Positions 9,554-16,934 of a DNA stretch of 33,746 nt are shown one piece after another (within the stretch, counting starts at the first letter, position 1; each line of letters begins with the position of its first letter). The position numbers were made by a program, and so were the translations under genes. Origin of the DNA: Candidatus Omnitrophota bacterium (lineage in GTDB: Bacteria; Omnitrophota; Gorgyraeia; Gygaellales; Profunditerraquicolaceae); the NCBI GenBank assembly GCA_020058085.1, contig JAGVER010000014.1, positions 1 to 33,746 on the forward strand, read 5' to 3'. The notes beneath the pieces were generated by a model, which worked only from the letters and a program-made list of their open reading frames with translations, was not told the origin of the DNA and did not search any database.

Positions 9554-11545
9554 TTAATGACCTTGGTGGGTGGGGGTGAGGGAATAAAAAGATTCGGTGA
9601 TCACATTTTGAGTCGCTTCAGCATGATTTAAAGATTGGATACTATCGCTAACATTGGAAACCCTATCGAAGTATGAAGAATCAGGGTTTGCTTTCACGGT
9701 TAGCTCGCTTTCATATCTTACTGCGTTAACTGGATAATTACTAGAAGATACTGACTCTTCACTTTCATTTAATGGGGTACCCTCGCCTATGCGCACGTCT
9801 ATAGCTTGAATAGTGTAACTCTCCCCTCCAGTTTTAGTAAGAGAATACGGCCGATTATCTGGTCCTTTGGCTAAAGCGTTCTTACCATTATCATTTACTG
9901 CTGTAACCGTATAATTAGTAAGAGTCGTCTCTCCCTCTTTGATCAATGGGATAATGTCGCCAATGCGTACGTCTACAGGTTGGGCAATATAACCACCCTC
10001 GGCAGTTTTAGCAAGAGAATACGGCCGATTATCTATTCCTACAGTTGCAGTATATTTACCATCATTTACTGCTATAACATTATAATTAGTAGGCATTGAC
10101 TCTTCTTCTTTGGCTAATGGAATAATGTCGCCGATGCGTAAATCTACAGGTTGGGCAATATAACCACCCTCGGCAGTTTTGGCGAAATAATATGGCCGAT
10201 CATCTGATAATCTAGTTATAGTATATTTACCGTCATCATTTAGCGTTGTAATTTCGCAATCAGTAGGTACTCCGTTAATTATCGGCTTGATAGTTTGACC
10301 GACACGAAGACTTACCCCTCCTGTATCTTTACCTTTTTCGCCAGCATTAACACTTCTTTTTAATTCTATAGGAACAGGTTCTTTTCCTTTCATTCGTTCT
10401 GGAAGAGAAGGAACTACAACAGTCAAAGCTTTTGTAACAAAACCATCTACTCCCTTCTTAATTACTTTTGCTACTGGGTCGGAATTTTCATCTATCATTG
10501 ATCTTAATCCAACCGCTACCCCATCTGCTAACCCATCTTGGACAGACTTTATAGGTGCCCCGGGAGGCGACTCCCTAGTTTCCTTGTTATTCTCTACGTC
10601 AGCAGCGAGGGCATAAAGGCCGCCTAAGAAAATTTCTTGATTATCAATCTGCTTCTGTAACTCTTCTTTACGTTCTTCTTTTCGCGCCGAAGATAAATGC
10701 CACCATTCCTTACTCAACTGCTCCTGCTGCTTCTTTAGATTATTAATCGTACCTTCTGTAAGTGCGATACCACTAGCCAATTCTTCCCTAGTAAAAGTAT
10801 TGCTCCCTTCTTTTGTAGATTTATCCCCGCTCTTGTCACTTTCTTTATCCTTACTTTCACTCTCTTCACCTGCTTTAGTCGAGCCTTCTCTAAGTTTTTT
10901 TAGAAATCCTCTGGTATATTCTTGCTGCTTATCATTCGGATCAATCAATTCATCAAGCATCGTGCCTGCTTGAGGAACTATCCTAGTTATAAGATCCCAA
11001 TGTGCACTTACATAACTAGTTACTATTTGTGAAGCTATATTTGCCAAGTTTGGATCCAAACCAAATTTCTTAACCAATATTTGGGTAACCACGCTACCAA
11101 TAACTGTTCGGGTAAAACTATTAGTAAGATCATTCACCACAGAACCAAGACTTATACCTCCTCCCGTAGCAACCCCTGCTACGGTACCCGCGGCTACTGA
11201 AGCAACCATGTTAACCATCTGGCCCCTGCTTATATTTATATGGGTACCACCGATATTAAGAGAGATTAATGCCCTGCCGTAGTCGCTATAATGATTGGTA
11301 AAATAATAGAGATCCGCGTATCCTACCGCCACTTGTACAAATAAACCTACAGCCCACTGCGTCCAGCCAATGGTGCTCGAAGCCGTGGCGCCGTTAAAGG
11401 CTCCCAACGCCATGGCAGTCCAACCATTGCCCTCACCAACATTTCCCTCGCGGGCATAGGCAGGAGAAACAAGATTAAATAAAAGCGCAACAACTAATAT
11501 CGAAGCTATCACACTCTTAGCCGTTATTCTTTTATTCTTTTTCAT
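9554..11545 (-). CDS. Secreted repeat protein of 664 residues, function unknown
   Basis: I do not recognise a family. ATG at 11545 is preferred over an in-frame TTG nine bases upstream, because it gives a clean signal peptide (MKKNKR, hydrophobic core, cleavage near SPAYA-R at residue 31). Residues 40-200 are Gly/Ala-rich and hydrophobic, resembling the pre-toxin or anchor-like segments of large secreted proteins. Residues 220-250 are a charged Lys/Glu/Asp/Ser stretch, and 265-310 look like a coiled coil. From residue 411 a 56-58-residue unit repeats, with VSLRVG, VDLRIG, VDVRIG and IDVRIG at 411, 467, 524 and 582. The gene sits directly upstream of the giant gene on the same strand but has its own promoter and structured leader, and no Shine-Dalgarno. 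Both genes share the signal-peptide-plus-repeats style, so a partner role is possible but unproven. Confidence 0.85.
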   Translation of the reverse strand: MKKNKRITAKSVIASILVVALLFNLVSPAYAREGNVGEGNGWTAMALGAFNGATASSTIGWTQWAVGLFVQVAVGYADLYYFTNHYSDYGRALISLNIGGTHINISRGQMVNMVASVAAGTVAGVATGGGISLGSVVNDLTNSFTRTVIGSVVTQILVKKFGLDPNLANIASQIVTSYVSAHWDLITRIVPQAGTMLDELIDPNDKQQEYTRGFLKKLREGSTKAGEESESKDKESDKSGDKSTKEGSNTFTREELASGIALTEGTINNLKKQQEQLSKEWWHLSSARKEERKEELQKQIDNQEIFLGGLYALAADVENNKETRESPPGAPIKSVQDGLADGVAVGLRSMIDENSDPVAKVIKKGVDGFVTKALTVVVPSLPERMKGKEPVPIELKRSVNAGEKGKDTGGVSLRVGQTIKPIINGVPTDCEITTLNDDGKYTITRLSDDRPYYFAKTAEGGYIAQPVDLRIGDIIPLAKEEESMPTNYNVIAVNDGKYTATVGIDNRPYSLAKTAEGGYIAQPVDVRIGDIIPLIKEGETTLTNYTVTAVNDNGKNALAKGPDNRPYSLTKTGGESYTIQAIDVRIGEGTPLNESEESVSSSNYPVNAVRYESELTVKANPDSSYFDRVSNVSDSIQSLNHAEATQNVITESFYSLTPTHQGH
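9712..10315 (-). repeat. Tandem 56-58-residue repeats in the 664-residue protein
   Basis: Three full units and one partial unit share the pattern V(D/S)(L/V)R(I/V)G..., N(Y)xVxAVND, DNRPYS and KTAEGGYIAQP. The second and third units are nearly identical over about 60 bp (around 9971-10031 and 10147-10205), which points to recent duplication. The pattern suggests small beta modules. Confidence 0.85.
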
Positions 11546-11613
11546 AGATATCAATATTATATTTTATCTTTGCTTATTTATAAACACTTTGCTAAAGATT
11601 TTCTCAATTCTAC

Positions 11614-11640
11614 AAAAAAAATACCGAGAATATAACTCGG
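11614..11640 (-). terminator. Intrinsic terminator inside the leader of the 664-residue gene
   Basis: The minus strand has CCGAG, a 7-nt loop UUAUAUU, CUCGG, UA and eight U. It lies about 120 nt after the predicted transcription start and about 70 nt before the ATG at 11545, so it is placed to work as an attenuator. Confidence 0.8.
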
Positions 11641-11756
11641 CTATTTTGATCTCCGTGGCTATATCCTCCTTGCGCAGAAGCGCACACGCCGCAGTAGCGG
11701 CGTACTTGCTCTCCAATAAAACAAGGTACCGGCCCTTCCAATTGGGCCGGGTATTG
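11641..11756 (-). ncRNA. Structured leader RNA of the 664-residue gene, class unknown
   Basis: Four hairpins follow one another on the minus strand. The first is a bulged-C hairpin at 11753-11727: UACC, bulged C, GGCCC, loop AAUUGGAA, GGGCCGGUA. Then come a weak CUUGU/GCAAG stem, a strong ACGCCGC-UACU-GCGGCGU hairpin, and UGCGC-UUCU-GCGCA at 11684-11671 followed by AAGGAGG with no start codon behind it. An intrinsic terminator comes next. The first and last hairpins match an element seen at 21319-21363, 29385-29424 and 29679-29720. The whole looks like a riboswitch or attenuator, but I do not recognise the class. Confidence 0.6.
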
Positions 11757-11766
11757 TTACACTAGT

Positions 11767-11794
11767 AATATAACATAATAATCAGTAATATCAA
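11767..11794 (-). promoter_or_regulatory. Sigma70-type promoter of the 664-residue gene
   Basis: The minus strand has TTGATA (11794-11789), a 16-nt spacer and TATATT (11772-11767), with TGT before the -10 as in the giant-gene and pilin promoters. Predicted start is near 11760, at the beginning of the structured leader. Confidence 0.75.
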
Positions 11795-11903
11795 GAGCGT
11801 ACTAGTCACTCAAGGAAAGCTTTTTCTTTTCAAGAAAGATATGGAAGGTTAAGGATGCACCTACTAAGTATTAGTAAACTTGTCGCATTACCCAAGATGA
11901 CGT

Positions 11904-11944
11904 TAGAATGGACATTAATGTGCTCAAAATAAATGTCCATTCTA
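11904..11944. repeat. Inverted repeat built from two GAATGGACATT motifs
   Basis: Perfect 13-bp arms TAGAATGGACATT (11904-11916) and AATGTCCATTCTA (11932-11944) are separated by 15 bp. On the minus strand a ribosome-binding-like GAGGAGG and an ATG that stops after two codons lie just before it (near 11950-11965), as if a former gene start had been interrupted. The rest of the gap 11795-12037 shows nothing else I can name. Confidence 0.75.
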
Positions 11945-12037
11945 GCTCATATTGAAACACCCTCCTCACACTCTGCTATCAAAAGAACCTATGCAATCTG
12001 CGCTAAGATAGAATAGTTATAGCTGATTTCTCAATCG

Positions 12038-12391
12038 TTACTCTTCGCTATTGTCTTGAGGGGGAGGGCGATTTGGCCTGCAGGTAAAATATTTCTTATC
12101 CGGACTATATCCGCAATCACCGGGCACATTCCCTCGGGGCCCTTGGAATTGACAGGCATCACCTTCTGCCTTGCCTGAACAAGCGTCTATGGCAGATTGA
12201 GGCGGTGGTTTTCTTTGTGTCCGATTCGTTCTACTCTCCGTAGCATTCGGAGAAAGGGGAGTATGTGCTTCAGTATTTTTTGTGCTATTTTGATTTTCAT
12301 TGGCATAGGACCCTGAGATTAAAAATAGACTAGCAAACAAGATCAAAAGCATGCTTTCCTTTTTGTATTGAATACGTTTTGAGGTCTTCAT
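12038..12391 (-). CDS. Small secreted Cys-containing protein, unknown function
   Basis: A 117-residue product with a lysine-rich N-terminus and hydrophobic core (residues 12-28), then a signal-peptidase-like SGSYA-N. A low-complexity Asn/Thr/Pro stretch leads to a C-terminal module with four cysteines (DACSGKAEGDAC, GDCGY, FTCRP), probably two disulfides in the periplasm or outside the cell. Similar short ACxGK..GDxC modules are common in small exported proteins, but no function is assigned here. It is the last gene of the minus-strand pilin operon, 1 nt after the gene at 12393, with AAGGGGC as ribosome-binding site. No convincing terminator was seen behind it. Confidence 0.8.
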   Translation of the reverse strand: MKTSKRIQYKKESMLLILFASLFLISGSYANENQNSTKNTEAHTPLSPNATESRTNRTQRKPPPQSAIDACSGKAEGDACQFQGPRGNVPGDCGYSPDKKYFTCRPNRPPPQDNSEE

Positions 12392-12392
12392 T

Positions 12393-12905
12393 TTATCTGC
12401 CCCTTTCTTTACCCTCCATATAATACTCGCCCTGCGGACCTATATAGCCGTCTTTCTGTCTAATTAATGTAACAGGTATGTAGCTGTCGGTTGAATTAGG
12501 GACATTTATTGTTACTGTTTCTTGAGGTACAGTTGCAACATTCGAAGTTACTATAGGCGGTGAAACAACGATGTATCCGGAAGCACAGTCCGTGTAGTAC
12601 GCATTGTCATAATAATAGTATTTGACGCCTCCGAATACAATGATTCTATGTCCGATCGGAAGATGAGTAACAATTGCACCTATCGGAGGGACGACAAGAG
12701 CAACCTCAGATAGCCCAAACCAAGTCGGTCTATAAAATCTACCGTGATGATAATGATACCTCTCATGGCCTATTCTAATAACTTCACGCGGCCTGCGCGG
12801 CGGCCTACCTTTGTCCCAAGCAAAAGCATTTGTGGACTGCATAACAAGAGTTAAGCTAAGGCCAAGTAGCAGTAAAATCTTGTTGAAAGAAAATGTTTTG
12901 TTCAT
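12393..12905 (-). CDS. Exported DUF6515-like protein
   Basis: A 170-residue product starting at MNKTFSFNKILL; a longer reading from 12944 is possible but would put extra residues before the signal peptide. The signal peptide ends near NAFAW. The mature part has a His/Tyr-rich segment (ERYHYHHGRFY), then GHRIIVFGGVKYYYYDNAYY and GYIVVSPP. This is the pattern of DUF6515 proteins, exported proteins with glycine/tyrosine-rich beta hairpins. No enzymatic motif is visible. No clear Shine-Dalgarno precedes the start. A structured hairpin lies about 90 nt upstream. Its role in the pilus locus is unknown. Confidence 0.75.
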   Translation of the reverse strand: MNKTFSFNKILLLLGLSLTLVMQSTNAFAWDKGRPPRRPREVIRIGHERYHYHHGRFYRPTWFGLSEVALVVPPIGAIVTHLPIGHRIIVFGGVKYYYYDNAYYTDCASGYIVVSPPIVTSNVATVPQETVTINVPNSTDSYIPVTLIRQKDGYIGPQGEYYMEGKERGR

Positions 12906-12994
12906 TTTGGCATCTTTGTTTGGCAATCCATATATTAGACGCAAGAATCAAAAAATTTATTCCCACAATTTTAAAGATTTTTTTGATACGTTCA

Positions 12995-13040
12995 GCGGCA
13001 TACAAACCTCATCCTTTAGGATTGGGTTAAGAAATACCGC
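12995..13040 (-). ncRNA. Long structured hairpin upstream of the DUF6515-like gene
   Basis: On the minus strand GCGGUAU pairs with AUGCCGC (7 bp). After an internal loop AACC pairs with GGUU, then a CA/GA internal loop, then AUCC-UAAA-GGAU. It lies in the 147-bp gap between the lipoprotein gene and the DUF6515-like gene and is not followed by a U-tract, so it is more likely a processing or regulatory element than a terminator. The following stretch could also form an A/U hairpin (ATCAAAAAA...TTTTTTGAT). No match to a known class was recognised. Confidence 0.45.
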
Positions 13041-13092
13041 TTGTTTCCTAAACTATTGTTTCGCAGGCAGTTATCGAAAGCGTCTCGGGAGG

Positions 13093-13617
13093 TTAATGGA
13101 TACTGAAGGATGAAATAATTTTTAGAATGACAGGTTCTATTTCCTGAGCCCTTCGTAGATTCATCACACACGTCAACACATACACACGCTTGCCTTTAAT
13201 CCAAACAGCACTTATTGTTCTTATTAGAATATCTTCACCTATCTGGGCATTAAAAGCAAACCACTGATAGCGTATTAATCCACTCATCCCCTGCCCTTCT
13301 TTAACATCAAGAAGTCTTTTGAAGACTTGCTCAAATTCCGCACGGTTAATATCGTAATAAGTACCCAAGGGAACTTCTGCGGGGAGATCATCCACAACAA
13401 CTCTCATATTACTAGCAAAATTATCATCTCGAGAACTAGGAGGTAAATATGCCACTAGAGCAGCATTAAGAGCATCTGCATCTATATCCCAACTACGCGG
13501 CATGCGAAGGGAAAACTTATATTCCGAATTACGATAATTACGCCAAGCAAACATATCGCATCCTGCTAGGCTTAAAGAAAACAGAATTATAAATAAAATC
13601 ACACCATATTTACGCAT
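13093..13617 (-). CDS. Lipoprotein, PsbP/DcrB-like fold suspected
   Basis: A 174-residue product with a lipobox LAGC at residues 17-20, so it is probably lipid-anchored. The mature part begins with YRNSEYKFSLRMPRSWDID, the pattern of PsbP/DcrB/DUF1795-type domains (YxFSLxxPxxW), and ends with a strand-helix rich in V/I (RVYVLTCVMNL, EPVILKIISSFSIH) typical of the same fold. It follows TadC after 96 bp on the same strand. It could be an accessory factor of the pilus, by position only. Confidence 0.75.
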   Translation of the reverse strand: MRKYGVILFIILFSLSLAGCDMFAWRNYRNSEYKFSLRMPRSWDIDADALNAALVAYLPPSSRDDNFASNMRVVVDDLPAEVPLGTYYDINRAEFEQVFKRLLDVKEGQGMSGLIRYQWFAFNAQIGEDILIRTISAVWIKGKRVYVLTCVMNLRRAQEIEPVILKIISSFSIH

Positions 13618-13713
13618 ACGAGTATTATAATGCCTAATCAGTGTTTTGTAAATAATATTTCTAGAAGTCTAGGCTTATTAGTAGATAATTGGTTACGGAG
13701 AGCGTTTCGGAAG

Positions 13714-14601
13714 TTAGAAGGAAGTGGGAAGCATGTCGCCTTGGGAGAATTTGATAATGATTGGGCCGGCAACAATAATCATAATCGCCGGAAGAATGCA
13801 GAAAACAAGCGGAAAGAGTATCTTAAGCGAAGCCTTGATCGCTACACGCTCTCCATTCTGAAAACGCTGATTACGCGTATCATCTGAAAGGTTCTTAAAA
13901 GCTTCTTCTATCGGAGTACCCATTCGCTCAGCCAAAACAATTATCCGGGTAAAACTAGAGATATCAGAAAGTTGAAGCCTCTTAGACATATCCTTAAGCG
14001 CCTCGGAACGAGGCTTGCCTACCTGCACTTCGCTTAAAACAATGCCTAACTGTTCCATAAACGGATTATAAATACTTTTTTCAATAACCCATCTAATCGT
14101 CGAAATCAGGTCTGCTCCGGCGCTGATACACATATGCAGAAGATCTACGGTTTCCGGAAAACACCTCACTATATCTTCTTTTTTCTTCCTGATCTTTTTC
14201 CACATTAAAAAATCCAGCAGAAAAAACCCTATAAAAAAGGCAAAAATAACATAGAGAGGCGAAATATGCCTTAAAAAAATATAGGCCAAGGCGCCAAACA
14301 AAATAGAGAAAAAAATCTTTAGGCCAACCAAAACAAATAAATTCATCTCTATCCTTAAGATTTCAGCTTGATGCTTAAGCTTATTAAGATAGGTTAACCT
14401 TTTATAAACAGGGTTAATAATAAAAGCGAAAGGTTTAAGCGCCCTATTTAACACTTCCCCTTGAAGACTAAATCCAGCAGGCTTCTTCTTATCCGGATCA
14501 GCTTCTTCTCTTAAGCGCAGAAAAGTCTTAATTTGAATAAATAAGCCTGAGCCTATTAAGAAGACGGAGGAAGCAACTAAAATAAATATTACTACAAACA
14601 A
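13714..14601 (-). CDS. tadC: Tad pilus inner-membrane platform protein TadC
   Basis: A 295-residue product with an N-terminal membrane segment, two further hydrophobic segments at about residues 89-130, and a T2SSF domain at about 140-265 (RCFPETVDLLHMCISAGADL, EVQVGKPRSEALKDM, LAERMGTPIEEAFKNL) followed by a C-terminal hydrophobic hairpin. This is the length and order of TadC, which with TadB forms the platform that couples the CpaF ATPase to pilin assembly. The start is TTG, chosen because AAAGGAG lies six bases before it. It follows TadB after 12 bp. Confidence 0.92.
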   Translation of the reverse strand: MFVVIFILVASSVFLIGSGLFIQIKTFLRLREEADPDKKKPAGFSLQGEVLNRALKPFAFIINPVYKRLTYLNKLKHQAEILRIEMNLFVLVGLKIFFSILFGALAYIFLRHISPLYVIFAFFIGFFLLDFLMWKKIRKKKEDIVRCFPETVDLLHMCISAGADLISTIRWVIEKSIYNPFMEQLGIVLSEVQVGKPRSEALKDMSKRLQLSDISSFTRIIVLAERMGTPIEEAFKNLSDDTRNQRFQNGERVAIKASLKILFPLVFCILPAIMIIVAGPIIIKFSQGDMLPTSF

Positions 14602-14613
14602 ATATATCTCCTT

Positions 14614-15462
14614 TTAAAACTTCATTGTGCTGATTCTTTTAATAAAAATTATGCCGACTATCTCCAACCCTATGGCTAATGCCAAAAGTTTACGCCCCAA
14701 ATCTGTCTGTAACATTACATCGAAGTGGCCTGGGTTTTGCTTATATATGAAATAGGCAAACCCTATAGGCAGGATCATCATGATTATACCCTGCAACCTT
14801 CCCTGAAGGGTCAATGTCGCTATTTTCTCTTTTAACTTTAGATTATCACGAATAGTATCGGTTAAGCGACTTAAAACCAACGGAAGATTACCTCCCGATT
14901 CGCGGGCGATAAGTACAGCGGTAACAATAAGGTTTACTTCTTCAATAGGAATACGCGTCCGCATTTTCTTTAAAGCAAGCTCCATGCTCACACCCAATTT
15001 ATTCTCACTTATGATAAGGCCAAACTCTTGAGAGGTAGGCGCAGGCATCTCTTCACATAAAACTTCGATTGATTGTAAAAAACTTAAACCCGCCTTTAAT
15101 GAAGAGGATATAATCATCAAACTGTCGACTAGCTGACTACGGAATTTTTTAAGGCGTTGCTGCTTTGCTATACTGATTACTAGATTAGGCAAAATCAGGC
15201 CAATTATAAGGCCTATAAAAGCTCCAATCATATGCCTAGCCAGAATCAGGCCGAGCCCAGAAAGAATAAAAGGGAAAAGATAGAAAAGTAGCATTTTCTT
15301 CTTTTCCCAGAATATAAATGATTCCTCGAGTGTCGCAGAGATCTCTGTGGCTCTTTTATCTTGAGCCTTACCGTATTTCGTGGCAAAATACGGCAGAATA
15401 ACTTCCGAAATAAAAATTACCAATAATACTACCGAAGCAAAAACTGTTAAATTAAGCAACAT
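14614..15462 (-). CDS. tadB: Tad pilus inner-membrane platform protein TadB
   Basis: A 282-residue product with membrane segments at about residues 5-25, 57-73, 79-96, 223-239 and 258-275. The T2SSF domain lies at about 108-235 (FRSQLVDSLMIISSSLKAGL, LGVSMELALKKM, ARESGGNLPLVLSRL). The ESGG motif and the SSSLKAG helix are characteristic of TadB. It is in an operon with a short pilin just upstream (6 bp) and TadC downstream (12 bp). Confidence 0.92.
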   Translation of the reverse strand: MLLNLTVFASVVLLVIFISEVILPYFATKYGKAQDKRATEISATLEESFIFWEKKKMLLFYLFPFILSGLGLILARHMIGAFIGLIIGLILPNLVISIAKQQRLKKFRSQLVDSLMIISSSLKAGLSFLQSIEVLCEEMPAPTSQEFGLIISENKLGVSMELALKKMRTRIPIEEVNLIVTAVLIARESGGNLPLVLSRLTDTIRDNLKLKEKIATLTLQGRLQGIIMMILPIGFAYFIYKQNPGHFDVMLQTDLGRKLLALAIGLEIVGIIFIKRISTMKF

Positions 15463-15468
15463 GCCTTT

Positions 15469-15645
15469 TTATCTTCGTGTCCCGGGAATGTATACTTCGC
15501 CTTGGCCAAATACATCTGCTGCTTCCCTGTATTTACCAGAGAGGCTATTTCTTACATAATACCCCATAATTAAGAGAACCGCAACAACTATTGTAAATAA
15601 TAAAACATAGTCCAAAAGGCTCTGTCCTAAGACGCCCTTACGCAT
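15469..15645 (-). CDS. Short Flp-type pilin-like protein (58 residues)
   Basis: The product starts MRKGVLGQSLLDYVLLF, a class IVb prepilin leader with the cleavage Gly before QSLLDY; the usual Glu-Tyr is Asp-Tyr. One hydrophobic helix and a short polar tail follow. It overlaps the stop of the preceding gene by one base (TAATG) and has GAGGAGAAGG as ribosome-binding site, so translation is probably coupled. Prepilin peptidase itself is not in the window. Likely a minor pilin next to the platform genes. Confidence 0.85.
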   Translation of the reverse strand: MRKGVLGQSLLDYVLLFTIVVAVLLIMGYYVRNSLSGKYREAADVFGQGEVYIPGTRR

Positions 15646-16934
15646 TACCTTCTCCTCTCTTTTTTCGCGTAAAAAATATCCACGATAGAGCCTGAACCCG
15701 GACTAACATAGTTTTGATAAATCATAATCTTTGCCCCGGATGAATCCGAGTCATAATCAAGCAGGTAACTATTTTTAACTATCTCACTTAAATCAATCCT
15801 GCTCCCGACAAATAGGCTAGGCACCAAAACATCCCCGCTATAATTCTTAGTATACTCGTCAGAAGTTTTCTTTGCGTCCATCTCGAATATCAACTTCCAC
15901 CCCGAAGTAGCCATCTCCTCAAGGTAAAATTTACGTGCCTCTGATACCGTCATGGGCACAAGATAAGAAAGGTTCCCGTTCTTAGCTGCACCTGACCAGC
16001 GTACGCTCCCTTGGGGACGAGGAATATCGTTAAAATCAGACCCATCTACATTATCCTCTCTAGGCAATATCGCAAGAGCAAACGGATTAGCTTCCGCTTC
16101 GGTCGTCTCATTCCTATCTGCATATTTAACTATTTTAACTTCGCAGCTATTATCCGCTCTGGAAATTAAATATATCTCAACTGCCATATCACTTCTCTCG
16201 AACCTTAGGCGCCGATATACCAATAGTCTAAAATTCATATCGTCCCTTAGCTCAAATCCATTCCTTTGAAAAAACTTGTCATAAAAACTCTCCACCTGCT
16301 TAGAAGTATTTTTACTATGATATATCTCCCCCGGGCCAATTCCGGCGCATCCTGAACCACAAGATGAAAGTATATCTTCAGTTATAGGTTTAGAGTCTGG
16401 AGGGGGCGGAATATCAATCGGCGAAAGAGCCTTCGAAGGCCTTACCTTAGACTTAGCATAATGAGTATATTTTGGAATCTCTACATCCCTAGTTCCTAAA
16501 GATTGCTTCTCGACTAAAGAATGCATATCCTTTAAATCAAGGGGTAATTCCGAAGCAAGATATTCATCGATGACCACTTCAGTCCCATGGCCCTCTAAAT
16601 CAAAAAGGTTTATATCTATTACCAAGTTATCCCTGTCGAAACGCAAACGCCTCGACCCCTCAAGTCTAATCTCCTTATCTTGACGATAGAGAAAACCATT
16701 CTTCCCCAGAGAATCTTTAAATTCATGCTCCAGACGGCTTTGATCAAGCCCGCTATTTACACGGTATACCCCCATTTTGCCGAAAGAACCTCTTGCATCA
16801 TTATCTAAATCAATGATCTTCTCCAGGTTGGGAACTTCGAGGCTTAGCTCATCATAAGCATGAACTAAGGCAAGGGAAGATAATATTAAAACGCCTAAAA
16901 ATAGGCTAATTTTGAAACTATATTTCCTATTCAT
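15645..16934 (-). CDS. Exported three-module protein of the pilus operon, unknown function
   Basis: A 429-residue product with a signal peptide ending near LVHA-Y (residue 26). Three modules of about 90-110 residues share a pattern: a Tyr or Ser start, a helix such as VESFYDKFFQRNGF or VSEARKFYLEEMATSGW, then a basic strand (RRLRFDRD, RRLRFERS) and a hydrophobic VIDINLF/VEIYLI strand. The linker between modules 1 and 2 is Pro-rich (PIDIPPPPDSKP) and is followed by CGSGC. I do not recognise a family; the modules resemble small periplasmic alpha/beta domains. Its start overlaps the stop of the TadG-like gene, so it belongs to the operon. Confidence 0.8.
   Translation of the reverse strand: MNRKYSFKISLFLGVLILSSLALVHAYDELSLEVPNLEKIIDLDNDARGSFGKMGVYRVNSGLDQSRLEHEFKDSLGKNGFLYRQDKEIRLEGSRRLRFDRDNLVIDINLFDLEGHGTEVVIDEYLASELPLDLKDMHSLVEKQSLGTRDVEIPKYTHYAKSKVRPSKALSPIDIPPPPDSKPITEDILSSCGSGCAGIGPGEIYHSKNTSKQVESFYDKFFQRNGFELRDDMNFRLLVYRRLRFERSDMAVEIYLISRADNSCEVKIVKYADRNETTEAEANPFALAILPREDNVDGSDFNDIPRPQGSVRWSGAAKNGNLSYLVPMTVSEARKFYLEEMATSGWKLIFEMDAKKTSDEYTKNYSGDVLVPSLFVGSRIDLSEIVKNSYLLDYDSDSSGAKIMIYQNYVSPGSGSIVDIFYAKKERRR

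Noticed and set aside
13630-13887. Plus-strand frame of 85 codons opposite TadC
   Set aside because: Antisense to the TadC C-terminus with no supporting signals.
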